This document shows, piece after piece, positions 47,443 to 56,864 of a DNA stretch of 64,000 nucleotides. The stretch is from Vibrio aerogenes (lineage in GTDB: Bacteria; Pseudomonadota; Gammaproteobacteria; Enterobacterales; Vibrionaceae). How positions within the stretch are numbered: the stretch's first letter is position 1; each line of letters starts with the position of its first letter. A program made the translations under genes and the position numbers. The notes beneath the pieces are model-generated. The model was given only the letters and a program-made list of their open reading frames with translations. It searched no databases and was not told where the DNA came from. The stretch lies in NCBI RefSeq assembly GCF_024346755.1, contig NZ_AP024862.1, forward strand, positions 868,001-932,000, written 5' to 3'.

Positions 47443-48774
47443 TTACGCAGACTCAAAGAGTTCCTGTGCCAGATAACGGCCTTTATCTTTTACCCCCGGC
47501 AAAGCGAAAAAGTAACCACCGCCAAACGGTTTAATATATTCTTCCAGTGGCTCACCATTGAGCCGGTTTTGCGTTGCAATAAACCCCTTTTCCAGATCAG
47601 CCTGATACCCAATAAATACGAGCCCGACATCCAGTTGTCCTGAAGGGCTGGTGTTGTAAGAATAACTATAACCACGTCTCAGCAGCAGAAATTCAGGGAA
47701 GTCTTTGGTACGGGGATTAGCTAACCGCATGTGCGCATCCAGTGGAATCCGTTCACCTTTTGGATCTGAAGCGTAGTCTGGGTCATCATGTTCATACCGC
47801 TTACCCAAAGGCGCACCTGTATCACGGTTACGGCCAAAAATAGTTTGTTGCTCCTGCAACGGTGTACGATCCCAGTGTTCAACAAAGAAACGTATCAGAC
47901 GGATGGCCTGATAACTGCCGCCTTTCGTCCAGTCGGGCTCATCCGTGTGTTGATCACCAACCCAGATCATTTGATTAAAAGTTGCTTCATCAGACCCTTT
48001 CGGGTTAACCGTGCCATCTTTAAAGCCAAGTAAATTTCGGGGAGTTCGCTGCCCCACAGAAGCTGCAGCATGTGAAGAAATAAAACCGTCCCGTCGCCAG
48101 CGAACCATCAGGGATGAAGGCGTGTGTTTGATAATATCTCTGAGTGCATGCAAGGTAGTATCAGCACTGTTTGCACAAATTTGTATCAACAAATCACCAT
48201 GACACCAGTCTGCCTGCAAGCCATCATTAGGAAACTCAGCCATTCGCTGCAGTTGTTTGGGTTTCAGTTTTGCCAGGCCATAGCGGTCATCAAACAGCGA
48301 CTCACCGACCGAAACCGTCATTGTCAGGTTATCCGGATGAATGACCGGACCAAGAATTCCGGAATCCATCGGTGGATAATGGCTGTCTCTTGTTTCTGCA
48401 CGCCCTCCCTTCATCAGAAACTCACAACGTTCTGTCAAAGTTTGAAACAGCTGCTGCAGATCTTTCTTATCCTGAGCAATCACATCAAAGGCAACCAGCG
48501 CAAGATGCGCCTGTTGAGGCGTGCTGATTCCGCTCTGATGTTTGCCATAAAATGGCTGCATTTTCATTTCGCTGGTAAAAGCTTGCTCATCATGCATTGA
48601 AGGCATCATCGCCTCCTCTGCTGAAGCGGTACGAGCCACTGCACCGGATGCAAGCATCCCGCCGGCAACTCCCAGAGCGCCTTTCAGCAGACTTCGTCTG
48701 CCTTGCTGAGGTTCTTGATTCGTGGCGTCTTCTTTTGACGATGATTTCGTCAGAAAGTGAAATGGGCAAGACAT
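47443..48774 (-). CDS. efeB: Dyp-type haem peroxidase EfeB
   Basis: The ATG at 48774 has GGGAGA upstream and gives a Tat signal ([20 protein letters not shown]) near residues 25-50; the extra 55 codons ahead of it overlap efeO and look non-homologous. The mature protein is a dye-decolourising peroxidase: [12 protein letters not shown] has the catalytic Asp, [11 protein letters not shown] the haem-ligand His, and [19 protein letters not shown] the usual C-terminus. EfeB works in the periplasm with EfeU and EfeO in ferrous iron uptake, probably oxidising Fe(II) or acting on haem. It starts one base after the efeO-like gene stop and ends the operon. Confidence 0.93.
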   Translation of the reverse strand: MSCPFHFLTKSSSKEDATNQEPQQGRRSLLKGALGVAGGMLASGAVARTASAEEAMMPSMHDEQAFTSEMKMQPFYGKHQSGISTPQQAHLALVAFDVIAQDKKDLQQLFQTLTERCEFLMKGGRAETRDSHYPPMDSGILGPVIHPDNLTMTVSVGESLFDDRYGLAKLKPKQLQRMAEFPNDGLQADWCHGDLLIQICANSADTTLHALRDIIKHTPSSLMVRWRRDGFISSHAAASVGQRTPRNLLGFKDGTVNPKGSDEATFNQMIWVGDQHTDEPDWTKGGSYQAIRLIRFFVEHWDRTPLQEQQTIFGRNRDTGAPLGKRYEHDDPDYASDPKGERIPLDAHMRLANPRTKDFPEFLLLRRGYSYSYNTSPSGQLDVGLVFIGYQADLEKGFIATQNRLNGEPLEEYIKPFGGGYFFALPGVKDKGRYLAQELFESA

Positions 48775-48775
48775 T

Positions 48776-49657
48776 TTATGATTCTCCCTGATCAATGAAG
48801 AGGTGTAATTTCTGTAAATCCTGACGGAGTCTTTGCTGGTTATTCTGAGTATCATCTGATTGCCAAACGGAAAAATCTTTCGCCAGTTTTTCGGATAAAT
48901 CCGGATCAGCTTTGTCGAGCAAAGGTTTGACAAGTTCAATCAGCTTATTCAGGTTGGTTTGAATTGCCTGCTGATGATCATGATTCAGCGTCTGTTGGCC
49001 TAACAGGGCTTCAAACCGGGAGAGGAGCATCCCGAGATGTAATGTCTGTCCCCGGAACAGTTGTGTCCAGGCTTTAATCTGGCTGAGCCGGTCCTTTCCG
49101 GCCATATCAGCCAGATCCCGATCATCGGCCCGTTGAAAAGCACCGGCCAGCGTCTGCAGCTGATAGTACAGAGTTCGTTGTGCCGGGTTGATCGATGCTC
49201 TGTTCCAGTTGTCAGCCGCTTTGTCTAACTGGCGACTCAGCTGGATCAGGAAAAACTTATACTCAGCAGTAATGCGTATTTTATCCTGAACTTTCAGTTG
49301 ATACGGATTGTGATGATGACTTTGAACAACCAGTGAACCATGAGGGTTTGTTAACAGGCCACATGTGGTCTCGTATGTTCCGGGCTCGAGATCAACGGTC
49401 ATCTTCTGATAAAAACCGGGGGCAATGTTTTCCCGCTCAGCAACAACCATCACGCCATTGAGAATTTCCCACTCAAGCGCACGCATACTTTTATTCGTAA
49501 TGACAAACCGGACCTGACCTGCTGGTACTGTCAGTTGCATCGGTTCACACTGTTTATCTGTCACGGTCACTTTGATCTGAGGAATTTCTGCTGCATATGC
49601 AAGTGCACTGATTAAACAGCCGGAGAACAGAGACAATGCCTGGTTCCATAACTTCAT
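48776..49657 (-). CDS. EfeO-type cupredoxin-domain protein
   Basis: This 293-residue protein has a signal peptide (cut after AYA, residue 22). Residues 25-115 are a cupredoxin-like domain with [35 protein letters not shown] and [18 protein letters not shown], as in the N-terminal half of EfeO. The C-terminal part (about 130-293) is an all-helical region rich in Gln and Leu with no M75 HxxE motif. In E. coli EfeO the cupredoxin and M75 domains are fused; here the M75 domain is a separate upstream gene. The stop is one base before efeB. Confidence 0.8.
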   Translation of the reverse strand: MKLWNQALSLFSGCLISALAYAAEIPQIKVTVTDKQCEPMQLTVPAGQVRFVITNKSMRALEWEILNGVMVVAERENIAPGFYQKMTVDLEPGTYETTCGLLTNPHGSLVVQSHHHNPYQLKVQDKIRITAEYKFFLIQLSRQLDKAADNWNRASINPAQRTLYYQLQTLAGAFQRADDRDLADMAGKDRLSQIKAWTQLFRGQTLHLGMLLSRFEALLGQQTLNHDHQQAIQTNLNKLIELVKPLLDKADPDLSEKLAKDFSVWQSDDTQNNQQRLRQDLQKLHLFIDQGES

Positions 49658-49681
49658 TCAATTGATTTCCTTTATGGGGGT

Positions 49682-49767
49682 GCGACAAGCCCGTTAACAT
49701 GGGCCTGTCGCAAAGATACAGGTGGGGGGACCTATATCTTTTTTTATAGCAACGGGAATAAAAAAGC
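49682..49767 (-). other. Two hairpins between the M75 and cupredoxin genes
   Basis: GCGACAAGCCC (49682-49692) pairs with GGGCCTGTCGC (49701-49711) with one bulge on each side, and ACAGGTGG...CCTATATCT nearby forms another. They may lower expression of the two distal efe genes or mark RNA processing. Confidence 0.5.
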
Positions 49768-50592
49768 TTACTTCAAACCGTAAATACCACGCAGCTGCGA
49801 CAAATCTTCTGCCAAAGTTGTCACAGGTCCTTGCAGTGCTTTGCGGTCATGCTTGGTCAGATTTTCGTAGGGCATGAATCCTTCTCCCTGACGATAGCGG
49901 GCAAGGATACTGTCAACCTGATGAAAATTTTTGTCGATCTTGGCTAAAAATGCAGGTTCCATTTTTTTCAGTGTCGGGCGAAGCAAATCAACAATTTTCT
50001 TCGACCCATCAACATTGGCCTGAAAATCCCATAAGTCTGTCCGGCTGTAACGATCTTCTTCACCACTGATTTTACTGGATGCAACTTCTTCGATCAGACC
50101 AGCAGCACCATCGACCACATCGTTGGGCGGAAATGCAAGATTGGTCAGTCGTTGCTGTAAATCTTTCACATCACGAACCAGTTGCTGCGCATATTTCTGC
50201 ATCCCATGGTTTGATTTCTCATGCCAGATTGCATATTCAAGCCGGTGGAATCCGGTGAATTTTGGATCGTTGACACCTTTTTCGTAATCATCTTCACGGG
50301 CATCAATACTGGCATCCAGATCAGAGAATAGCTCAGCAACAGGTTCAATCCGTTCATAATGAATCCGTGCAGGCGCATAAAGTTGTTCAGCTTTTTTCAA
50401 ATCACCACGCTCAAATGCCTGAGCAAATGCCTGAGTGTCCCTGACCAGCTCATTCACTTCATCAATCACATAGAGCTTGTACTCAGTCATCGGTTCAACC
50501 AACATGCTGGTATTCTGAGCTGCACTGGCATAAGGTGCTGAGATGAGCAGCAGCATGGCAGGCAAGAAGGATTTTCTGGACTTTAAATTCAT
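49768..50592 (-). CDS. efeO: EfeO-type M75 (imelysin-fold) iron-binding protein
   Basis: This 274-residue protein has a signal peptide cut after ASA (about residue 24). The rest is the helical M75 domain: GFHRLEYAIWHE contains the HxxE metal motif, and DLWDFQANVDGSKKIVDLLRP and YRQGEGFMPYENLTKHDRK are typical of EfeO/EfeM. It binds iron in the periplasm and passes it to EfeU. It is the second gene of the operon, 92 bases after efeU. The lack of a fused cupredoxin makes it EfeM-like; that domain is the next gene. Confidence 0.9.
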   Translation of the reverse strand: MNLKSRKSFLPAMLLLISAPYASAAQNTSMLVEPMTEYKLYVIDEVNELVRDTQAFAQAFERGDLKKAEQLYAPARIHYERIEPVAELFSDLDASIDAREDDYEKGVNDPKFTGFHRLEYAIWHEKSNHGMQKYAQQLVRDVKDLQQRLTNLAFPPNDVVDGAAGLIEEVASSKISGEEDRYSRTDLWDFQANVDGSKKIVDLLRPTLKKMEPAFLAKIDKNFHQVDSILARYRQGEGFMPYENLTKHDRKALQGPVTTLAEDLSQLRGIYGLK

Positions 50593-50683
50593 TAGAGGTC
50601 ATTCCTTGTTTTCATATATTTTTCAGGTTGTTGCCCTGTTTTGCTTCATGTAATTTATATTTTTGTAATGCTTATCGACGGGT

Positions 50684-51502
50684 TTACGCTTTTTGTTTTG
50701 TTGAGCGATACATAAACCAGACAAGTGCGGGAATAAGATAAGCAAAGTAGATGGTTACTTCGCTGACACTGGGTGCCTCCTGATAGCCGAACATCCCTTC
50801 CATTAATGTGCCAAATAAAGAGTGTGTGGTCAGAATACGACCGGCATTAAAGGCGACATCCTGCCAGTGATTCCACAAACCGGCTTCATGAAAAGCACGC
50901 ACAGAACCTGCCGCCAGTCCGGCTGCAACAAACAAAATGAATAGTGCTGTCCAGCGGAAAAAAGCGTCAAGCGGCAAACGTATACTTCCCCGGTAAATCA
51001 CCAGGCCAATTAAGGCTGCGGAGATGAGTCCACTCACAGCACCGGCAGGTGCCATAATACCGACGTCCTGAGAAAAGGCGGCAATCAAAAAGAATACTGA
51101 TTCGAGCCCTTCCCGGGCCACAGCAAGAAAAACCATCAAGACTAGCGCCTGCGCTTTTCCCTGTTCCCGGCTAAGTGCCTGATCCATCGCTTCCCGGAGC
51201 TGGACATGGATATTTTTTGCAGCACGTTGCATCCAGAACACCATGTATGTCAGCATAATCACCGCAATTACTCCGACAATCGCTTCGAATAACTCCTGCT
51301 GCCGCTGAGGAAATTCACCACTGGTTTTTTCAATCACAATTCCCGCTATCAGGCATAAAGCAGCGGCTGAAAATACTCCAATCCAAACAAATTTCATCCA
51401 CTGCGTTTGCCCGGTTTTTTTCAGATAACTGACAATCAGAACCACAATCAAAGCGGCTTCCAACCCTTCACGCAACATGATCAAATATGGAACAAAAAAC
51501 AT
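50684..51502 (-). CDS. efeU: Ferrous iron permease EfeU (FTR1 family)
   Basis: The ATG at 51502 starts MFFVPYLIMLREGLEAALIV, equal to E. coli EfeU; codons upstream of it overlap a Fur-like site and are not homologous. The protein of about 272 residues has seven helices and two iron-exchange motifs, REGLEA (about residue 12) and REGLES (about 127). Further matches are FILFVAAGLAAGSVRAFHEAGL and SLFGTLMEGMFGYQEAPSV. It imports iron with EfeO and EfeB. It is the first gene of the operon. Confidence 0.94.
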   Translation of the reverse strand: MFFVPYLIMLREGLEAALIVVLIVSYLKKTGQTQWMKFVWIGVFSAAALCLIAGIVIEKTSGEFPQRQQELFEAIVGVIAVIMLTYMVFWMQRAAKNIHVQLREAMDQALSREQGKAQALVLMVFLAVAREGLESVFFLIAAFSQDVGIMAPAGAVSGLISAALIGLVIYRGSIRLPLDAFFRWTALFILFVAAGLAAGSVRAFHEAGLWNHWQDVAFNAGRILTTHSLFGTLMEGMFGYQEAPSVSEVTIYFAYLIPALVWFMYRSTKQKA

Positions 51503-51503
51503 A

Positions 51504-51522
51504 ATAATAATTCTCATTATAA
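51504..51522. promoter_or_regulatory. Fur box candidate at the efeU promoter
   Basis: ATAATAATTCTCATTATAA resembles the Fur 19-mer (reverse strand reads TTATAATGAGAATTATTAT), and a weaker AATGAGAACGGTTATTA follows at about 51520-51537. It ends two bases before the chosen efeU start, so transcription probably begins further upstream and the site overlaps the leader. Confidence 0.6.
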
Positions 51523-51641
51523 TAACCGTTCTCATTTTAATAATGTAACATTTTGTGTCAAATGTTATTTTTCTGTTTGTTTTTCGCCGGAGTTGCATTG
51601 TTGGTGCGGTTGCTGGTTGGTTTTTGGGCAGCTAAAGAAAT

Positions 51642-51677
51642 CTAAGCATTCAATACTTTTGAGTATTGAATGCTTAG
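51642..51677. terminator. Perfect 16-bp hairpin between luxN and efeU
   Basis: CTAAGCATTCAATACT (51642-51657) and AGTATTGAATGCTTAG (51662-51677) pair fully around TTTG. It lies 37 bases past the luxN stop and probably ends luxMN transcription, though the T tract is short. Confidence 0.7.
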
Positions 51678-51713
51678 GGGCTGACCTTGGGTATAACAAC
51701 TATTCTTAATTTT

Positions 51714-54245
51714 TCAAATGGCTGGAGAAACGATTGAGTTTGTACTCTCTGAATGAGTCGACATGATATTCAGTTCTCTCAATACAGAGAGAAGATCGGC
51801 TCGGGAAGCTGGTTTTACAATATGCGCATCCATCAATTTCTGAATCAACTCACGCTCAGCATCTCCAGACTCCCCCGTCAGAGCAATCACTGGTATCTCC
51901 GGATTGCATATCTTTATTCGTTCCGTCGCTTCGAATCCATTCATAACGGGCATTTGAATATCCATAATAACAAAGTCCACAGAATGCTGGTTAAAAGATT
52001 CTACTCCTTTCAAACCGTTGACCGCTTCAATCACATCATAGCCCAGCTGGCAAAGGTACAAGCGAACGAGTGCTCTTTGTACTTTATTGTCATCAACCAC
52101 AAGAGCTGTTTTTCGTTGTAACCCGGTGCTGTTGTCTATTTTTTCTTGTGGTGCAGGTTCGGCAATTACAAATTGAAGACATGAAGGAGTCATCATCTCA
52201 GTCTCCAGAGCAGGAAAAACCAGATGAAATTCGGTATATGAACCAGGCTCAGAATAACATTCTATACTTCCACCAAAAGAGCGCATTACGCGCATACAAT
52301 AGCTAAGGCCAAGACCGCTACCTCCCGTTTTCCCATGGCTATAGAAATCTTCGAAAACCTTGCTTTTCACTTCTGGAGGAATTCCCGGGCCAGTATCTTT
52401 GACAACAAGCCTGTTATGTTGTTTTCCTATGATTCCTTTAATTTCAACTTCACTATCAGGATAATCATGAAAGTAGTAAATCGCATTTCTCAATAAATTA
52501 AAGATCACAAAATTAAATAATGTATCGTTCACCCGAATAGAAAAGTCAGTATCTATCTGGACATGGACACGCGACTTTTCTAACTCTGTGGAAAAGCTGA
52601 ATTGATGGAAGGCATGAAGTACTAACCGCTGAATCGACGAAACGGACATCGGCTCTTGCTCTAATGAAGAATTGGCGACTTCTGTAAGAATCATTTCAAT
52701 TAACTGCTTTCCCTGTTTAATTGCAGATTGTGCATCATCAACTTCTTTTAGTAATTTACCCTGAGTCTCCTGATATTGAGAATATGTTTTTATCTGTTCT
52801 AAATGCAATTGTAACTGACCTAAGGGATTTTTCATTTCATGGGCAATTGAATGGGCAAGAGCATGAGATTGCTTTAAGCGCACATCGGCATTAATATAAT
52901 ATTGTGCTTCCGTAAATACTTTCTTTAATGCCACAATTTCTTCGTTGGAAAACAGCCTTCCATTACTTTTATGAGAAGAAATTAATAAATGAGAAATGTT
53001 ATCATTAGTATTAAACATAGGCATGACCATAGCCATGTCATTTTTATCCATTTCATCATGGAGTTGATTCAGATTATTTGCATCTCCAGTCCTGTTAATC
53101 TTATCCACTAATTCTTCTATAATTAAGACATCCCTATTATTTGAAAAATAGTTATCAAAAACATCATCGTCTTTGTTATTTTTCATCAAGAACATTTGCT
53201 TATCTGGTACATTCAACAGTTTAGCAGTTTTCTCTAAAGCTGTATTAGGAGAAACTTTAAACTCATGAATTAGAGAATAAATATTATCAACTGGAGTAAA
53301 ACGAGAAGAGTAAAAAATAAGACTTACATATGTTCTTAATAAATTAAATACTTTTTTCCATAATAAACCCACTATAAGCGCATAAGAAAAAACAATGAAT
53401 GTCGAGTCAATATTTAGATATGAAATAAATTTAAATATTTCCAGGAACAGTAAAAAAGTAATTATGACAGAGGAAAAAATATACATTACATAACGACCAC
53501 TATAGAATCGAGAAGTAATCAATGCATAACCGACCATTAACATTTCACTGATAGAAAGTGTTGGAGGTAACCATGTTAAAGAAAAATCTTTTAATAATGA
53601 AGTCATCGAGAATTGAATGGTGATTGTTGAAGACATAAAAATAATCATCCCAGATACAATGTATTTAATTCTCGTTTGGTTTAACTTATTAATTCCGTGC
53701 TTATGTAAGAAAAAAACATTAACCAGTGTTGATAGTATAACTAAGTAAAAGATAAAGAAAAAAACATATGAATAAAAACCAAAAATTAAAATAAAGTTAC
53801 TTGGTGAATGAATAGTAATCCCTTTTATTGCCAATCCCGGAACAATATTGACGATAATAGAATAAAGTGAAACGATAAACAAACAAACAAACTTCCATCT
53901 ACTTGTTTTTTCTTTGATATAATATTCTCTAATGGAACAAGAAAATAAAAAAGCACATATAAATCCTATATAAACAGATAAATTTGATATCCTGGCCACA
54001 ATAATAGAAAACTGTTCAGGAAAAATAATCAAATATTTAGAATGAAAGTAACTATTTGTTAAAATCCAAATAAACAATCCAACTGAATAAAGAATATAAT
54101 ATATATTTCCTTTTTCTGATAAGTAAACATTATTATTAATATGCTTATAAATAAAAAACAAGACCCAAAAAATCACAATAACTGAGATTAATAATAGCAT
54201 AACAGCTTTTGGATAACACAAGAAATTATGATAAAAATCAGACAT
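51714..54245 (-). CDS. luxN: Autoinducer sensor hybrid histidine kinase LuxN
   Basis: This 843-residue hybrid kinase matches Vibrio harveyi LuxN (849 residues) over its whole length. Nine membrane helices span about residues 10-300, with LTWLPPTLSISEMLMVGYAL and ITSRFYSGRYV matching the ligand-binding membrane domain. The phospho-acceptor His469 lies in SIAHEMKNPLG, the N box in NLLRNAIYYF, the G boxes in DTGPGIPP and GGSGLGLSYC. The receiver domain has Asp718/719, phospho-Asp762 in IMDIQMPVMNG and Lys811. It senses an acyl-homoserine lactone and relays phosphate towards LuxU and LuxO, not in this window. It overlaps luxM by eight bases. The gene is AT-rich compared with its neighbours. Confidence 0.92.
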   Translation of the reverse strand: MSDFYHNFLCYPKAVMLLLISVIVIFWVLFFIYKHINNNVYLSEKGNIYYILYSVGLFIWILTNSYFHSKYLIIFPEQFSIIVARISNLSVYIGFICAFLFSCSIREYYIKEKTSRWKFVCLFIVSLYSIIVNIVPGLAIKGITIHSPSNFILIFGFYSYVFFFIFYLVILSTLVNVFFLHKHGINKLNQTRIKYIVSGMIIFMSSTITIQFSMTSLLKDFSLTWLPPTLSISEMLMVGYALITSRFYSGRYVMYIFSSVIITFLLFLEIFKFISYLNIDSTFIVFSYALIVGLLWKKVFNLLRTYVSLIFYSSRFTPVDNIYSLIHEFKVSPNTALEKTAKLLNVPDKQMFLMKNNKDDDVFDNYFSNNRDVLIIEELVDKINRTGDANNLNQLHDEMDKNDMAMVMPMFNTNDNISHLLISSHKSNGRLFSNEEIVALKKVFTEAQYYINADVRLKQSHALAHSIAHEMKNPLGQLQLHLEQIKTYSQYQETQGKLLKEVDDAQSAIKQGKQLIEMILTEVANSSLEQEPMSVSSIQRLVLHAFHQFSFSTELEKSRVHVQIDTDFSIRVNDTLFNFVIFNLLRNAIYYFHDYPDSEVEIKGIIGKQHNRLVVKDTGPGIPPEVKSKVFEDFYSHGKTGGSGLGLSYCMRVMRSFGGSIECYSEPGSYTEFHLVFPALETEMMTPSCLQFVIAEPAPQEKIDNSTGLQRKTALVVDDNKVQRALVRLYLCQLGYDVIEAVNGLKGVESFNQHSVDFVIMDIQMPVMNGFEATERIKICNPEIPVIALTGESGDAERELIQKLMDAHIVKPASRADLLSVLRELNIMSTHSESTNSIVSPAI

Positions 54246-55431
54246 TTAAAACCTCTAATTTTACACTATCATTAACATTCTCATTGGATAGTACTCTATC
54301 CATATATCCATCATAACTTAACCGATCAAAATTCTTTTTTAGTTTATCTATTAACCAAATACCTTTATAGGTATCATTACCGGTATCAAGTAAATTACTT
54401 TTGCTGGTACACAGGTATTCATCATGATTAAGTGTTTTATAATAATTAACTATAAGTGGCTGTTCAACAATTATAAAGCCAAATAACAGATGATGCTCAT
54501 ATAAAATATTAACTAATCTTTTTTGCGCAAGGTATAAAACAAAAGATTCATCTATATTGATACGACTTACAGTCAACCTGATAATTTCACACATTTTACT
54601 CTTATCAGGAATAGAATAAATCAAATCATTTTCAAAAGAGGATGCATTAGAATAATCCAAACAACCATTTAACAACCCAGATGAAACCATATCATTTATA
54701 GTGGTTTCTTTCGGCATTACCACCCAATTATCTGATTGAAAAAAAGGAGAAAAATAAAGCCACTGACATTGATCCCAGTATTGTATTTTTGCTGTAGACA
54801 CGATTAAGTCAACACCAGATATAGGACTATCTATAGTTAACAGGAAATGGCATCCATTCGTCGACTCATCCAGCAGATATAACATTTCGTACCATTTTCT
54901 TTTTTTTATAAAAGTACATAAATTACACAGTACGATAGCATCGGGCAAAGATACAGGAATATGATGATAAACTGTTAAGTACTTACTCTCTATTTTCTCT
55001 ATATCCATAACCAGCCTACTTTTGTAAATGCTTTCATCATAGGAAGCGAAAAAAGACTGCCGGGCCACCACTTCATCAGTCCTATACCTGCTTTTTATAC
55101 AAAATATTTCGAAATCACACCAAAACTCAGCAAAATCATCATATAAATATAAAACTAGTTGCTCAATATAGTAACACTCGTCTAGCAAAAAGCCAGGAGG
55201 TGTGCCCAAAATATTCTTGTACTCTTCACTATTGATTTTAGAGGCAATGTTTAGATGTTCCATTTCAGGAAAATTGTTCCGAAGTTGGTTAAGCCGAACA
55301 TTGAGAATGATCTTTAGCAAATGACGAGATTGATCTATTCCATGCTCTTTCAAAGTAAAAAATAAATCATTCTTTGTAATGATAAAGGATGGGTTCTCTC
55401 TATGACATTTATATAATAAATGTATACTCAT
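54238..55431 (-). CDS. luxM: Acyl-homoserine-lactone synthase LuxM (AinS family)
   Basis: This protein of about 397 residues is upstream of luxN and overlaps it by eight bases, the luxM-luxN arrangement of the Harveyi group and ainS-ainR of Aliivibrio. The ATG at 55431 has AGGA at good spacing and gives the LuxM length; a TTG 57 bases upstream gives a longer form. LuxM/AinS enzymes make 3-hydroxybutanoyl- or octanoyl-homoserine lactone from SAM and acyl carriers and are unrelated to LuxI in sequence. I recognise the family mainly by position, length and segments such as LGTPPGFLLDECYYIEQL and FFASYDESIYKSRLVMDIE. Chain length cannot be predicted. It is AT-rich. Confidence 0.84.
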   Translation of the reverse strand: MSIHLLYKCHRENPSFIITKNDLFFTLKEHGIDQSRHLLKIILNVRLNQLRNNFPEMEHLNIASKINSEEYKNILGTPPGFLLDECYYIEQLVLYLYDDFAEFWCDFEIFCIKSRYRTDEVVARQSFFASYDESIYKSRLVMDIEKIESKYLTVYHHIPVSLPDAIVLCNLCTFIKKRKWYEMLYLLDESTNGCHFLLTIDSPISGVDLIVSTAKIQYWDQCQWLYFSPFFQSDNWVVMPKETTINDMVSSGLLNGCLDYSNASSFENDLIYSIPDKSKMCEIIRLTVSRINIDESFVLYLAQKRLVNILYEHHLLFGFIIVEQPLIVNYYKTLNHDEYLCTSKSNLLDTGNDTYKGIWLIDKLKKNFDRLSYDGYMDRVLSNENVNDSVKLEVLNV

Positions 55432-55665
55432 TAATTTTATCCTAGCGTTACTAATCTTATTTTTTATAACTTTATCATCAATATGCAATTGACTCTAGAA
55501 TGTAAGCGATTAATACTCCACATACTTCAATTGTGAAACAGGACGCCGCATCATGTCTGCCGACATGATGAATAGAGAATCAATTCAATGGCGTTCCTTT
55601 CCCCCGTTATCTGGACTCAGCATATACAATCTTGTCAACAATCAGGGATGACTCAGGCTCAATAA

Positions 55666-55810
55666 CGGATTAAACCGTTCGTGATTGGTCGCAAGAACTG
55701 GCTGTTCAGTCATACAACCCGTGGAGCAGAAAGCAGCGCTGTTCTTGACAGTCTGACGGAAACAGCCAAAGCAAACGGGCTTGTTCCATTCGATTATCTG
55801 AGGCGCCCTG
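55666..55810 (+). pseudogene. IS66 transposase (TnpC) C-terminal remnant
   Basis: The translation RIKPFVIGRKNWLFSHTT followed by RGAESSAVLDSLTETAKANG and LVPFDYLR matches the end of IS66-family transposases, in which this region reads AIRPFVIGRKNWLF and so on. Only about 47 residues remain, preceded by an in-frame stop at 55663. No inverted repeats or other IS66 genes were found. It lies between luxM and the nucleotidyltransferase gene and marks past transposition here. Confidence 0.85.
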
Positions 55811-55900
55811 CATCCCCAATCACCCTGAAACCTATAGACATTTTCCTCATAACCGGCCACACTGACTCAATTGTCTGTTTATACATCCGTCACCCGTATC

Positions 55901-56779
55901 ATGAAGAAAAGCCTTGAACACCTCCCTGAACTCAAACAGCACGAACTCCGGACGATGTCTGTCATTTTTCGCAATACCATGGATGAGTTCGTGAAACATA
56001 AACAAGGGAGCAAGCGGGAGTTCCGGATCTTAAAAATCATCCTGTTTGGCAGCCACGCCAAAGGTACGCAGGTCAATGACCCGGAAAATGGCTATGTGTC
56101 GGATTACGATATTCTGGTGGTTGTGAATCATGATGATGCCGTGGAAGAAGATATTATCTGGCAGCGGGCAAGAGAAGAGATTGACCGAAAAGTGACGTCT
56201 GCGCCCCTTGGCCTGATTGTGCATTCGCTCCATGATGTCAACGAGCGACTCCAGCAAGGTCATTATTTTTTTAAAGATATCCGCGAAGAAGGCATTGAGG
56301 TTTTCTCGGCAATACCGAAAGAACTCTCCCTGCCGGGAAAACTAACTGAAGAAGAAAAAAAGGCCATTGCGAGAAAGCACTATAAACAGTGGATTGAAAA
56401 TGCGGCTGGGAGTTTAAAGGTATATCGATATACCTTTGCAGAATTTATGATAAAAGAAGCAGCATTTAATCTTCATCAGGCAACAGAACGTTTATACGCC
56501 TGTACCCTGCTCACCTGCACCAATTACCTGCCAAAATCCCACAATATTGAAAAACTTGGCAAGCTCTGCGCACAAATCGACCCGGAATTTAAAACCATTC
56601 TGCCACTGGACAGCAAGTTTCACCGCCGCAGCTTCCGCCGCCTGCAACGTGCTTATATCGAGGCCCGTTATTCAGAGCATTATCAAATTACCGAGGATGA
56701 ATTAGATTATCTGGCTGACGAAGTTTTGAAGCTGAAAGGACTGGTGGAACGGGTGTGTTTGGCCCGGATTGGGGAGTGA
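55901..56779 (+). CDS. Single-chain MNT-HEPN nucleotidyltransferase protein
   Basis: The ATG at 55901 is preferred; a TTG at 55871 would add ten residues. The protein of about 292 residues starts with a nucleotidyltransferase domain (about 1-130): ILFGSHAKGTQ with GSxxKG and SDYDILVVV with the catalytic DxD. A HEPN domain follows (about 150-290) with YKQWIENAAGSLKVYRY, EAAFNLHQATERLYA and RRLQRAYIEARYSEHYQI, the last holding the Arg/His pattern of HEPN nucleases (RYSEHY). In most systems the two domains are separate antitoxin and toxin; here they are fused. The IS66 remnant upstream suggests acquired DNA. Confidence 0.85.
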   Translation: MKKSLEHLPELKQHELRTMSVIFRNTMDEFVKHKQGSKREFRILKIILFGSHAKGTQVNDPENGYVSDYDILVVVNHDDAVEEDIIWQRAREEIDRKVTSAPLGLIVHSLHDVNERLQQGHYFFKDIREEGIEVFSAIPKELSLPGKLTEEEKKAIARKHYKQWIENAAGSLKVYRYTFAEFMIKEAAFNLHQATERLYACTLLTCTNYLPKSHNIEKLGKLCAQIDPEFKTILPLDSKFHRRSFRRLQRAYIEARYSEHYQITEDELDYLADEVLKLKGLVERVCLARIGE

Positions 56780-56864
56780 ATTTATGGGAGCTGTCGCCCG
56801 GATTTCCGGGCGGCTGTGTGGGTAGGGCGACCGTTCATCCCCAACAGAATTCATCACTACTGGC

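Noticed and set aside
55432..55488. TTG-initiated longer LuxM
   Set aside because: The ATG at 55431 has a better ribosome site and gives the usual LuxM/AinS length.
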